From NCBI GenBank assembly GCA_023248915.1, contig JAHFDQ010000400.1, positions 1-5,917 on the forward strand: a stretch of DNA of 5,917 bases, read 5' to 3'. How positions within the stretch are numbered: position 1 is the first letter of the stretch; the number at the start of each line of letters is the position of its first letter. This stretch comes from Archangiaceae bacterium (lineage in GTDB: Bacteria; Myxococcota; Myxococcia; Myxococcales; Myxococcaceae). Below are positions 1-4,931 of the stretch, piece after piece. The position numbers and the translations under genes were made by a program. Below the pieces are notes generated by a model. That model had not been told where the DNA came from, made no database searches, and saw only the letters and a list, made by a program, of their open reading frames with translations.

Positions 1-1
1 C

Positions 2-790
2 CCGGCGCACCTGGCGCTCGAAGACGCGGGCGCTCCCGGCCGGGTGGTTTCCTTCGTCCAGCGCGCGGCCCCGCCGGACGTGGCCTGGGCGCTCGAGGTG
101 CTGTCCGCCGCGCTGGGCCGCGCCGACGCCCGGCGGCGGGCGCTGGCCTCGCGGGCGGTCTACCCGCTCGCGCTGGCGGCCTTGTCGCTGGTGCTGGGGG
201 CGCTGGTGCTCTTCGAGGTCCAACCGGCGCTGGCCTTCGTCGCCTCGGCCGAGACCGGGGTGGCGGCCGGCTTGCCGCGGTGGCCCATCGGCCTGGCGTT
301 CTGCCTGTCCATCGCGGCGCTGGCCTATCTCGGGGCGGTGCTCCAGGCCGACCGGCCGTTGTTTCCCTTCACCCAGGTGAGGCGGGCGCACGAGGGGGCC
401 TCCCTCTTGGCTGCTGCAGCCGCGGTGGCCCGGCAGGGCGTGCCACTGCCCACGGCGCTTCGCGCGGCGGCCGAATTGGTCACCTCGCAGGCCGTGAAGG
501 ACTCGGCGGAAGGGCTGGCGCGGTCGCTCGACGAGGGGCGCCCGTCGTGGCACGGGACGTTGCTGCTCGGCGAGATTGGCGCGTCGTTGTTCGCCGAGGC
601 GGCTTCCCACGGCGTGGGGGCCGAGAGCCTGCAGGCGCTGGCCGACTTCCACGAGGCGGCCGCCGATGCGGGGCTGCCGGCCCAGCTCTTGAAAGCCGAG
701 GTGGCGGGGCTGGTGTTCGCCGGCCTGGCGGTCGCGGCGGCGGGGTGCAGCTTCTTCCTTTCCTACGCGGCGATGCTGGTGAGGACGTGA
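2..790 (+). CDS. GspF/PilC-type inner-membrane platform protein (5' partial)
   Basis: Polytopic inner-membrane protein of the T2SS F / PilC family, which couples the cytoplasmic assembly ATPase to pseudopilus growth. The frame is open from position 2, so the GTG at 44 is probably internal. The residues upstream of it (PAHLALEDAGAPGR) continue the family pattern, and about 260 of the usual roughly 400 residues are visible. Counting from the GTG, the end of the first F domain runs to residue 38. A first hydrophobic span with the family-typical VYPLAL motif lies at 39-68 and a second at about 80-100. The second F domain covers about 117-210, followed by a C-terminal membrane helix at about 218-245. 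The second domain is divergent: where the family usually has a GE-x-(S/T)-G stretch, this one reads AEAASHGVGAESL. The stop is one base before the start of the ATPase gene, so the two are translationally coupled. Family assignment is firm; whether it serves secretion or a pilus is open. Confidence 0.85.
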   Translation, partial: PAHLALEDAGAPGRVVSFVQRAAPPDVAWALEVLSAALGRADARRRALASRAVYPLALAALSLVLGALVLFEVQPALAFVASAETGVAAGLPRWPIGLAFCLSIAALAYLGAVLQADRPLFPFTQVRRAHEGASLLAAAAAVARQGVPLPTALRAAAELVTSQAVKDSAEGLARSLDEGRPSWHGTLLLGEIGASLFAEAASHGVGAESLQALADFHEAAADAGLPAQLLKAEVAGLVFAGLAVAAAGCSFFLSYAAMLVRT

Positions 791-791
791 G

Positions 792-1976
792 GTGAGCGCG
801 AGGCTCGTGCCAGACGGCGTCGAGGTTCGGCCGCTGCTGTCGTGGCGGGCGCGGCGGCTCAGGTTCGACGACGGCCTGCGTCTGGACGGGCGGGTGCTGG
901 TCGGCCCCGCCCACGAGCGCGTCAGGCTCGACGCCGACCTGGCCGCCCAGGTCGCGGCGGTGCTCGCGGGGCCGCTCCGGGCCGGCACGCTGGCCGAGGT
1001 CGGCCAGAGCTTCGCGCGGGCGTTCCAGGGGCCGTTCGGAGCCCGGGCCCTGTCGCGGTGGCTGCTCGAGGCCGCCGCGCACCTCCGGGCCAGCGACGTG
1101 CACCTCGAGTTCGGCGTCGCCGCGGCCGAGCTGCGGGTGCGCCTCGCCGGCGAGCTTCAGCCGTTCTGCGCGCTCCCGAGAGAGGCGGCGGCCCGGCTGG
1201 TGGCCGCGCTGAAGGGGTTGGCCGGGTGCCTGCCGTACCGCGGCGACGTGGCGCAGGAGGGGCGGGTGCAGCGAGACGGCGTGCTCGCCGACGTCCGGGC
1301 CTCGTTCGTCCCGACCGCGCTGGGCGAACGCGCGGCCTTGCGGCTCTTCGGCCAACTGCTGGCGCTCGACGAGTTGGGCTTCGAAGCGCGCACCCTGGCC
1401 GCCTTTCGCGCGCTGCTCGAAGAGCGCACGGGCCTCGTGCTGGTGTCGGGAGCCTCGGGGTCGGGGAAGACGACGACGCTGTACGCCGCGCTCGGCCACC
1501 TGGCGGCACACCGGGCTGGGGCGCACCTGTCGCTCGAAGACCCGGTCGAGCAGCGCTTGCGTGCCGCCGGCATCCGCGTGGACCAGATCGAGCTCGAACC
1601 CTCGCGCGGCCTCACCGCCGAAGCGATGTTGGTGGCGGCCCTTCGCCAGGACGTCGACGTGCTGTGCGTGGGCGAAGTGCGTACCCCGGCCGAGGCGCGG
1701 CTCGCCGTCGAAGCCGCCCACACCGGCAGGCTGGTGCTGGCCGGGCTGCACGCGGGCTCGGGGGCCGAGGCGCGCACGCGTATGCTCGACCTGGGCGTCG
1801 ACGCCAAGCTGCTCTCGGCCACGTTGAAGGGTGTGCTGCACCAGCGCCTCTCGCCTGCGGCCTGCGAGTGCGGGGCCAGGGGCGGCTGCCCGATGTGCCA
1901 CGGGGTCGGGCGCCGCCAGACGCTCTCGGCCCAGTTCGAGGCGGCCAGCTCGGTCTCGCTGAGAGGGGTCGCATGA
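792..1976 (+). CDS. GspE/PilB-type secretion/pilus assembly ATPase, short form
   Basis: Hexameric cytoplasmic ATPase of the T2SS E / type IV pilus B family, predicted to power pseudopilus assembly through the adjacent GspF-like protein. Visible motifs, in order: ASDVHLE at 100-106 (N2 domain, family ASDIHIE), Walker A GASGSGKTTT at 220-229 with K226, Asp box LSLEDPVEQ at 246-254, Walker B core DVLCVGEVR at 289-297, and His box HTGRLVLAGLH at 310-320. A compact zinc-knuckle-like set follows: C358, C360, C366, C369, then HGVGRR, which resembles the CxxC-x-GTGYKGR stretch of GspE. At 394 aa it is much shorter than typical GspE (about 500) or PilB (about 570). The N1 domain is reduced and the C-terminal domain is cut back. 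Thr298 replaces the Asp of the usual GEIRD. The GTG start at 792 is supported by GAGGA at 781-785, six bases upstream. Confidence 0.9.
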   Translation: MSARLVPDGVEVRPLLSWRARRLRFDDGLRLDGRVLVGPAHERVRLDADLAAQVAAVLAGPLRAGTLAEVGQSFARAFQGPFGARALSRWLLEAAAHLRASDVHLEFGVAAAELRVRLAGELQPFCALPREAAARLVAALKGLAGCLPYRGDVAQEGRVQRDGVLADVRASFVPTALGERAALRLFGQLLALDELGFEARTLAAFRALLEERTGLVLVSGASGSGKTTTLYAALGHLAAHRAGAHLSLEDPVEQRLRAAGIRVDQIELEPSRGLTAEAMLVAALRQDVDVLCVGEVRTPAEARLAVEAAHTGRLVLAGLHAGSGAEARTRMLDLGVDAKLLSATLKGVLHQRLSPAACECGARGGCPMCHGVGRRQTLSAQFEAASSVSLRGVA

Positions 1977-2311
1977 AGCGCGGGTTCACGCTCGTCGAGC
2001 TGATGGTCGCGGTGGCGGTGCTGGCCGTCGGCGGGTACGTGGCCGCCGACGCTGCCGTCGCCGTCAGGCGCCAAGCGACCGAGGTGGCCTTGCGCGAACG
2101 GGCGTTGCAGGTCCTCGAGTTCGAGGCCGGGGCGCTCTTGACCCGGACCGCGGGAGACCCAGGCGTCCGCTCGAAGCTGCTGGACGAGCTGCCCGACGCG
2201 ATGATCGACACCCGCACCCAGGGGGCCGCCACCTACGTCACCGTGAGCTGGGGGGCCGGGCCCCGCCGCGCCAGCCGGACGCTGGTGGTGCTCGCCGAGA
2301 GGTCGCGATGA
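1973..2311 (+). CDS. Small type IV prepilin-like protein, probably GspI/GspH-like minor pseudopilin
   Basis: A 112-aa protein with a textbook class III (prepilin peptidase) signal: MKRG|FTLVE, cleavage after Gly4, mature Phe at +1 and Glu at +5 (Glu9). A hydrophobic helix follows to about residue 31. After cleavage it would be inserted in the inner membrane and packed into a pseudopilus. The soluble part (about 75 residues) is small: an amphipathic helix (VALRERALQVLEFEAGALL) and a short beta-rich end (ATYVTVSW, RTLVVLAE). No disulfide or calcium site is visible. Its ATG overlaps the ATPase stop (ATGA at 1973-1976), with a purine-rich ribosome site GAGAGGGG at 1961-1968. Placement before a J-like and a K-like gene suggests the GspI (PilV) position. 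GspH or a minor major-pilin-like role is an alternative, since the globular part is too short to decide. Confidence 0.8.
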   Translation: MKRGFTLVELMVAVAVLAVGGYVAADAAVAVRRQATEVALRERALQVLEFEAGALLTRTAGDPGVRSKLLDELPDAMIDTRTQGAATYVTVSWGAGPRRASRTLVVLAERSR

Positions 2312-2739
2312 GGCGCGGCTTCACCCTCATCGAGCTGGCGGTGAGCCTAACGCTCCTCTCGCTCTTCGTGCCCATCGCCTTCATGGCCGGCCGTTCGCTG
2401 CAAGAGGCGCAGTTCGAGGCCGTGGCCGAGGTCGAGGCGGCCGCGGCGATGCGCTCGGTGAGCGAAGAGCTGCGGCGTGACCTGAAGACGATGGGCTGGC
2501 CCGACGACGGCGCGCTGCGGCTCGAGGGAGCGGGCGAGTGCCCCGAGGTCGAGTACGTGCTCACCGACGCGCGCGTGCTCGAGCGCCAGGGCCAGGCTGG
2601 GTGCGGCCCCGTCCGGGCCATCGCGGCGAATGTCCGCTCGGTCCAGCGCGAGCGGGGCGGAGTGCGGGTCGTCTTCTCGAGACGGGTGTCGGCGACGCGC
2701 GAGCGGGTCGACTCGTACTTCATGGGGTTCGGCGAATGA
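2308..2739 (+). CDS. Prepilin-like protein, GspJ/PilW-like minor pseudopilin
   Basis: A 143-aa protein with a prepilin peptidase signal MRRG|FTLIE (cleavage after Gly4, Glu at +5) and a hydrophobic helix to about residue 27. Two features recall GspJ/PilW: the helix-end motif SVSEELRRDLKTMG at 50-63 (family -RRDL-) and a later segment AIAANVRSVQRERGGVRVVF at 104-123, like the family's 'AENV..L.F' strand pair. Cys78 and Cys99 lie on either side of a small loop and could form a periplasmic disulfide. GspJ is usually near 200 aa, so this is a reduced form. The ATG overlaps the previous stop by ATGA, with GAGAGG at 2297-2302 as ribosome site. The assignment rests on motif pattern and gene order, not on an alignment. 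Confidence 0.8.
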   Translation: MRRGFTLIELAVSLTLLSLFVPIAFMAGRSLQEAQFEAVAEVEAAAAMRSVSEELRRDLKTMGWPDDGALRLEGAGECPEVEYVLTDARVLERQGQAGCGPVRAIAANVRSVQRERGGVRVVFSRRVSATRERVDSYFMGFGE

Positions 2740-3122
2740 GCCCCCGGTCGGCCAGAGGCTCGGCGCTGGTCTTGGTGGTGGCGGTGCTGGCGGGAGTGGC
2801 GGCCGTCGGGGCCGTGCTGGCCGTGCGCCTGTCGGTCGAGCTGGACGGCCGGCGCGCCGACGACCGGCGCATTCAGGCGCTCTGGCTGGCGCGCAGCGCC
2901 GCGGCGCTCGGCCGGCCCGGCAAGGTCGAGGTGGCCGTCGGGGTCGACCACGCCCGGGTGACCACCACGGTGACGCCCAGGGGCGAAGGAAGAAAGGTGA
3001 CGGCGACGGTGGTGCTCGAGCGCCATGGCACCGCGACCGTCGAAGCCGTCATCGGCAAGGTGGGCGCGCCGGTGGACTGGCACGAGCGCTACGACCGGGT
3101 GGTGCCCGCGTCGCCTGAATAG
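2736..3122 (+). CDS. GspK/PilX-like minor pseudopilin, miniature form
   Basis: A 128-aa protein starting at an ATG that overlaps the preceding stop by ATGA; translational coupling is likely because no strong ribosome site is seen. The N-terminus SPRSARG|SALVLVVAVLAG resembles GspK/PilX leaders (RG-x-AL-hydrophobic), with proposed cleavage after Gly8. Position +5 of the mature chain is then Leu, not Glu; absence of Glu5 is the known hallmark of GspK, the tip pseudopilin. After the membrane helix (about 9-30) comes DRRIQALWLARSAAALG at 43-59, matching the 'ALYLAEAG' segment of that family. Two strand-rich stretches follow (KVEVAVGV, ARVTTTVTP, KVTATVVLE). GspK is normally about 300 aa with a large alpha-helical domain, which is absent here. 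It is the last gene of the coupled operon. A generic PilX-like protein is the main alternative. Confidence 0.7.
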   Translation: MSPRSARGSALVLVVAVLAGVAAVGAVLAVRLSVELDGRRADDRRIQALWLARSAAALGRPGKVEVAVGVDHARVTTTVTPRGEGRKVTATVVLERHGTATVEAVIGKVGAPVDWHERYDRVVPASPE

Positions 3123-3148
3123 TGTCGCTGGGGCTGGCCCGGCCGAAG

Positions 3149-3154
3149 TAGCCT
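3149..3154 (+). promoter_or_regulatory. Possible -10 element (TAGCCT) before the LURP-one-like gene
   Basis: TAGCCT lies nine bases before the ATG at 3164, in a 41-base gap after the pilin operon, and no Shine-Dalgarno sequence sits at a usable distance from that ATG. This would allow a short-leader or leaderless transcript. The -35 region is poor (TCGCTG at 3125-3130 is only loosely like TTGACA). Read-through from the upstream operon is equally possible. Confidence 0.2.
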
Positions 3155-3163
3155 CTTTCGCCC

Positions 3164-3775
3164 ATGAACGCACTCCAGCAGGTCCAGCCCGCGAAGCTCG
3201 TCCCGTCGGCCTTTTCGCACACCCGGTACACCATCAAGCGGCCGTGGCTGACCTTCCTCGGGCGCAAGTTCTACGTGTACGGGCCCGACGGCCAGGTGGT
3301 GCTGTTCGTCCGGCACAAGATGATGACGCTGAAGGACGAGTGGAACGTCTTCTCGGACGACACCGAGCGCGTGCCGCTGTTGAAGGTGAAGGCGCGCCAG
3401 GCGATAGCCCTCGACATCGTCACCGACATCTTCGACGTCGCCTCGGGTCAGAACCTGGGTGCCGTTCGGAACAAGGGGCTGAAGTCCATCATCCGCGACA
3501 CCTGGGAATGCCTCGACGCCACCGACGTCGTCGTGGGCAAGTTCGCCGAGGACTCGAGCTCGCTGTTGCGCCGCTTCATCCCGCTCTTGCTCGGTCGCTG
3601 GCACCTCGAGATGAACGGCGCGCCGGTCGCCCGCCTCGACCAGGTGTTCCGCTTCTTCTCGAAGGAGTTCAGCCTCGTCGTCTCGGGGCCGCCGGGCAAG
3701 GCCGACACCCGCTTCATCATCGGGTGCGCGCTGCTGGCGCTGATGCGGGAGATCTCGCGCGAACAGCAGAGCTGA
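3164..3775 (+). CDS. LURP-one-related / phospholipid scramblase-like (Tubby C2 fold) protein
   Basis: A 203-aa protein resembling the LURP-one-related/scramblase superfamily, built on a Tubby-like 12-strand beta barrel round a hydrophobic helix. The order of segments fits. RYTIKRPWLTFLGRKFYVYG at 21-40 is a first strand pair. PDGQVVLFVRHKMMTLKDEW at 41-60 matches the family's 'G..l..v+.K...lk....' pattern. Further strands follow at 70-120 (PLLKVKAR, LDIVTDIFDV, IIRDTWECLD), then WHLEMNGAPVARL at 146-158. The buried C-terminal helix is at about 181-197 (DTRFIIGCALLALMREI). No signal peptide is seen, so it is probably cytoplasmic or membrane-associated. Bacterial members have no settled biochemical role and lipid scrambling should not be assumed. 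The start is the first in-frame ATG, and the family homology begins about 20 residues later. It lies 41 bases after the pilin operon; a functional link is not shown. Confidence 0.7.
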   Translation: MNALQQVQPAKLVPSAFSHTRYTIKRPWLTFLGRKFYVYGPDGQVVLFVRHKMMTLKDEWNVFSDDTERVPLLKVKARQAIALDIVTDIFDVASGQNLGAVRNKGLKSIIRDTWECLDATDVVVGKFAEDSSSLLRRFIPLLLGRWHLEMNGAPVARLDQVFRFFSKEFSLVVSGPPGKADTRFIIGCALLALMREISREQQS

Positions 3776-3787
3776 CTCGCCGCTTCA

Positions 3788-3807
3788 CGCCCGAGCATGG
3801 CCGGGCG
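3788..3807. terminator. GC hairpin between convergent genes, possible terminator
   Basis: CGCCCG at 3788-3793 pairs with CGGGCG at 3802-3807 (six GC pairs) across eight bases; an inner GC/GC pair could extend it with one bulged A. It sits in the 64-base gap between the ends of the LURP-one-like gene (+) and the MazF-like gene (-), where a shared terminator would be expected. There is no T-tract on either side, so intrinsic termination is unproven. Confidence 0.35.
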
Positions 3808-3839
3808 AAATCCGTGGAAACGCCCAGCACCTCGGCGGC

Positions 3840-4169
3840 TCAGTGGTCCTTGAGCCGGCCGATGTCCAGCGCGTAGCCCAGCGCCCGCTCCACTTCCACC
3901 GCCCGGTCTGAAGCGAGTTGGCCAATCATCGTGCGCAGGCGAGCCACCGCCACGGCGTGAAGGTTGTCGAGGTTTGCGACGCAGGGTTTCGGTAGACCCT
4001 CTGCTTTTCCCAGGGGCACTTCGACCGGGATGCGCCGTATCGTCGTCGACACCTCGGCCACGGTCACCCGGGTCAAGATGCGGTACGCCTGGTCACGCGA
4101 GAGCAGCAAGACGGGCCTCCGGCCAATCGGCTCTGGCAGCTCGGCCCACCACAGCTCATGCTGCCTCAC
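3840..4169 (-). CDS. MazF/PemK-family endoribonuclease toxin
   Basis: A 109-aa toxin of the MazF/PemK/Kid family, which cuts mRNA (or tRNA/rRNA) at short sequence-specific sites to arrest growth. Family landmarks: the N-terminal ELWWAELPEP strand-turn, GRRPVLLLSRDQ at 16-27, the VAEVSTTIRRIPVEVPLG block at 37-54, GLPKPCVANLDNLHAV at 58-73, and the closing IGQLASDRAVEVERALGYALDI at 82-103. By family comparison, the Arg of GRRP (Arg17/18) and Thr42/Thr43 stand where the catalytic Arg and Thr of MazF lie. Length and all main strands are intact, so it should be active. The GTG start at 4169 overlaps the antitoxin stop by four bases (GTGA), giving translational coupling. The cleavage sequence cannot be predicted from here. 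Confidence 0.9.
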   Translation of the reverse strand: MRQHELWWAELPEPIGRRPVLLLSRDQAYRILTRVTVAEVSTTIRRIPVEVPLGKAEGLPKPCVANLDNLHAVAVARLRTMIGQLASDRAVEVERALGYALDIGRLKDH

Positions 4170-4411
4170 CGCGTCCTCCGCCGCCCGGGAGCGAAGCGCA
4201 CCGGTTCCCAGGTCGCCGGGTCGAGGTCCACCTCTTTGGTATCGGCGGGCTTGCGGCGGTACGCCTCTTCCATCAACTGCTCGAGGTGCCTATCCAACGC
4301 TCGGCGGATCGCCTCGCGAATGAATTGCGAGCGCTTTCGTTCGCGGGGCGGAGCCACGCGATTCAACCTGGCCAGGGTCTCGTCGTCCAGCTCGACAAGT
4401 AGCTGATTCAT
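4166..4411 (-). CDS. Ribbon-helix-helix antitoxin of a MazEF-type module
   Basis: An 81-aa antitoxin. Residues 1-42 form a ribbon-helix-helix DNA-binding domain: the strand NQLLVELDDETLARLNRVA, then the SQFIREAIRRALDRHLEQLM helix pair with the family-typical (R/K)S-x-FIREAIR motif. The domain would bind DNA as a dimer and repress its own promoter. The C-terminal half (about 43-81, ending DLDPATWEPVRFAPGRRRTR) is charged and probably wraps and neutralises the MazF-like toxin encoded immediately downstream. The ATG at 4411 is chosen because the RHH strand begins at residue 3. An upstream in-frame start at 4531 would include the promoter and add a non-conserved, Arg-rich leader. The cognate toxin overlaps its stop by four bases. 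Confidence 0.88.
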   Translation of the reverse strand: MNQLLVELDDETLARLNRVAPPRERKRSQFIREAIRRALDRHLEQLMEEAYRRKPADTKEVDLDPATWEPVRFAPGRRRTR

Positions 4412-4426
4412 ATGAAGTACTATATG
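4407..4426. promoter_or_regulatory. Candidate antitoxin operator overlapping -10 and start codon
   Basis: The perfect 10-bp palindrome TTCATATGAA spans 4407-4416, including the antitoxin ATG. A second ATATG at 4422-4426 follows the first (4410-4414) with a 12-base offset, and palindromic AGTACT lies between them (4416-4421). Ribbon-helix-helix dimers commonly bind paired short sites spaced about one helical turn apart. Occupation here would cover the -10 and transcription start, giving autoregulation. Operator function is inferred from position and symmetry. Confidence 0.4.
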
Positions 4427-4447
4427 GATGTCACTAGCAATCAGCAA
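4412..4447 (-). promoter_or_regulatory. Sigma70-like promoter of the toxin-antitoxin pair, predicted leaderless
   Basis: On the minus strand the -35 is TTGCTG (complement of 4442-4447) and the -10 is TATAGT (complement of 4419-4424, five of six consensus bases), separated by exactly 17 bases. Only seven bases lie between the -10 and the antitoxin ATG, so transcription should start at or within a couple of bases of the start codon. No Shine-Dalgarno sequence is present, consistent with a leaderless message. The region is clearly AT-richer than the rest of the window. Confidence 0.6.
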
Positions 4448-4600
4448 CCTTCCGCGCGATTCGCGACATCGAGTGCGGCGCCTTCTTGCGGGTGCCGATT
4501 CGAACGGCTCGGAGACACTGAACAGTTGCATGCGTCCGGCTGGTCTCCGCGCCTACCGCTCGCGGGCTACAGCGGGTGAGGGCCTTTGCCCAGAGCCACA
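4448..4600. other. Stretch without a recognisable gene
   Basis: The space between the truncation point of the RhuM fragment and the toxin-antitoxin promoter shows no credible coding sequence on either strand. The open frames here (for example minus-strand 4434-4787 past residue 60) carry low-complexity, Arg-rich translations with no family pattern. An 11-base CGCGATTCGCG near-palindrome at 4455-4465 is the only symmetric element noticed and is probably incidental. Together with 4601-4858 this makes up roughly 480 bases of non-genic, decayed DNA up to the korB end. Confidence 0.5.
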
Positions 4601-4858
4601 AGCTTCGCGTGACCTGGCGGCGGCCCTCCTGCCGAACTTGTAAGTACGGCTTACAGGTTGCCCCCTCGTCGAGTTCCCCGTCCGCGAAGATGTCCTTCAG
4701 CTGCACCGTGATGTTCTGAGGCGTGGTCTGGAACAGCTCCGCGATTTGCGCCTGGGTGAGCCAAAGCGTGTCGCCTCGATGCGGCACTGGATGCGCGTTC
4801 GACCGTGCTGGGTCTGGTAGAGGATCAGCTCGGAGGTTGGGCGGACGACGTCGGTCAT
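4601..4858 (-). pseudogene. Decayed RhuM-family gene, N-terminal fragment with -1 frameshift
   Basis: Reading the minus strand from the ATG at 4858, the frame gives MTDVVRPTSELILYQTQHGR followed by TRIQCRIE, the usual RhuM opening (family: ...IILYQTEDG.TRI.VRLE). It then jumps by one base at about 4772-4775 into the next frame with DTLWLTQAQIAELFQTT, PQNITVQLKDIFADGEL and ATCKPYLQVRQEGRRQVTR. This matches the RhuM N-terminal winged-helix-like domain up to its 'EGGR.V.R' strand. Homology stops near 4601, where HYNLD...GYRV would be expected and unrelated sequence follows. Two lesions (a one-base loss and a C-terminal truncation from more than 300 to about 85 residues) mark it as dead. RhuM was named in Salmonella pathogenicity island 3, and its biochemical role is unsettled. 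It lies in the same orientation upstream of the toxin-antitoxin pair, suggesting a shared accessory patch. Confidence 0.8.
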
Positions 4859-4931
4859 TGGCGGACCTTCCGCGGGAAGAGCCCGAACGACGCCGCCCGG
4901 TGAACGCAGGCAGCCTTTGGGAAACGGGGCG

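Noticed and set aside
480..1901. Long minus-strand open frame (473 codons) opposite the platform and ATPase genes
   Set aside because: Its translation is Arg/Pro/Gly-rich and low in complexity, as expected for the mirror of a high-GC coding region. The plus strand here encodes clear GspF and GspE motifs.
842..1972. Plus-strand frame running through the ATPase gene and into the first pilin frame
   Set aside because: The part before 1973 is an Arg/Ala/Gly-rich shadow with no motif. Only the segment from the ATG at 1973 is a real gene, so a fused protein is not supported.
2538..2735. Upstream extension of the GspK-like gene
   Set aside because: The extra residues are an Arg-rich shadow of the J-like pilin frame. 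The ATGA overlap at 2736 and the prepilin-type leader directly after it define the start.
3964..4406. Plus-strand open frames opposite the toxin-antitoxin genes
   Set aside because: Ser/Arg/Pro-rich translations with no family resemblance, while the minus strand carries intact MazF and RHH motifs with a coupled overlap and promoter.
4412..4531. N-terminal extension of the antitoxin up to an ATG at 4531
   Set aside because: The extension is Arg-rich with no conservation, covers the promoter-like elements, and the RHH domain starts naturally at the ATG at 4411.
4635..4659. Strong hairpin: AACTTGTAAG pairing with CTTACAGGTT across a 5-base loop (one G-T pair)
   Set aside because: On the minus strand these bases encode the conserved TCKPYLQV segment of the RhuM relic, so the symmetry is best explained as coding sequence. 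No T-tract or gene end is adjacent.
4873..4885. Short CGGG-AAGAG-CCCG hairpin downstream of korB as a terminator
   Set aside because: Only four base pairs, no T-tract, and such inverted repeats are expected by chance at this GC content.
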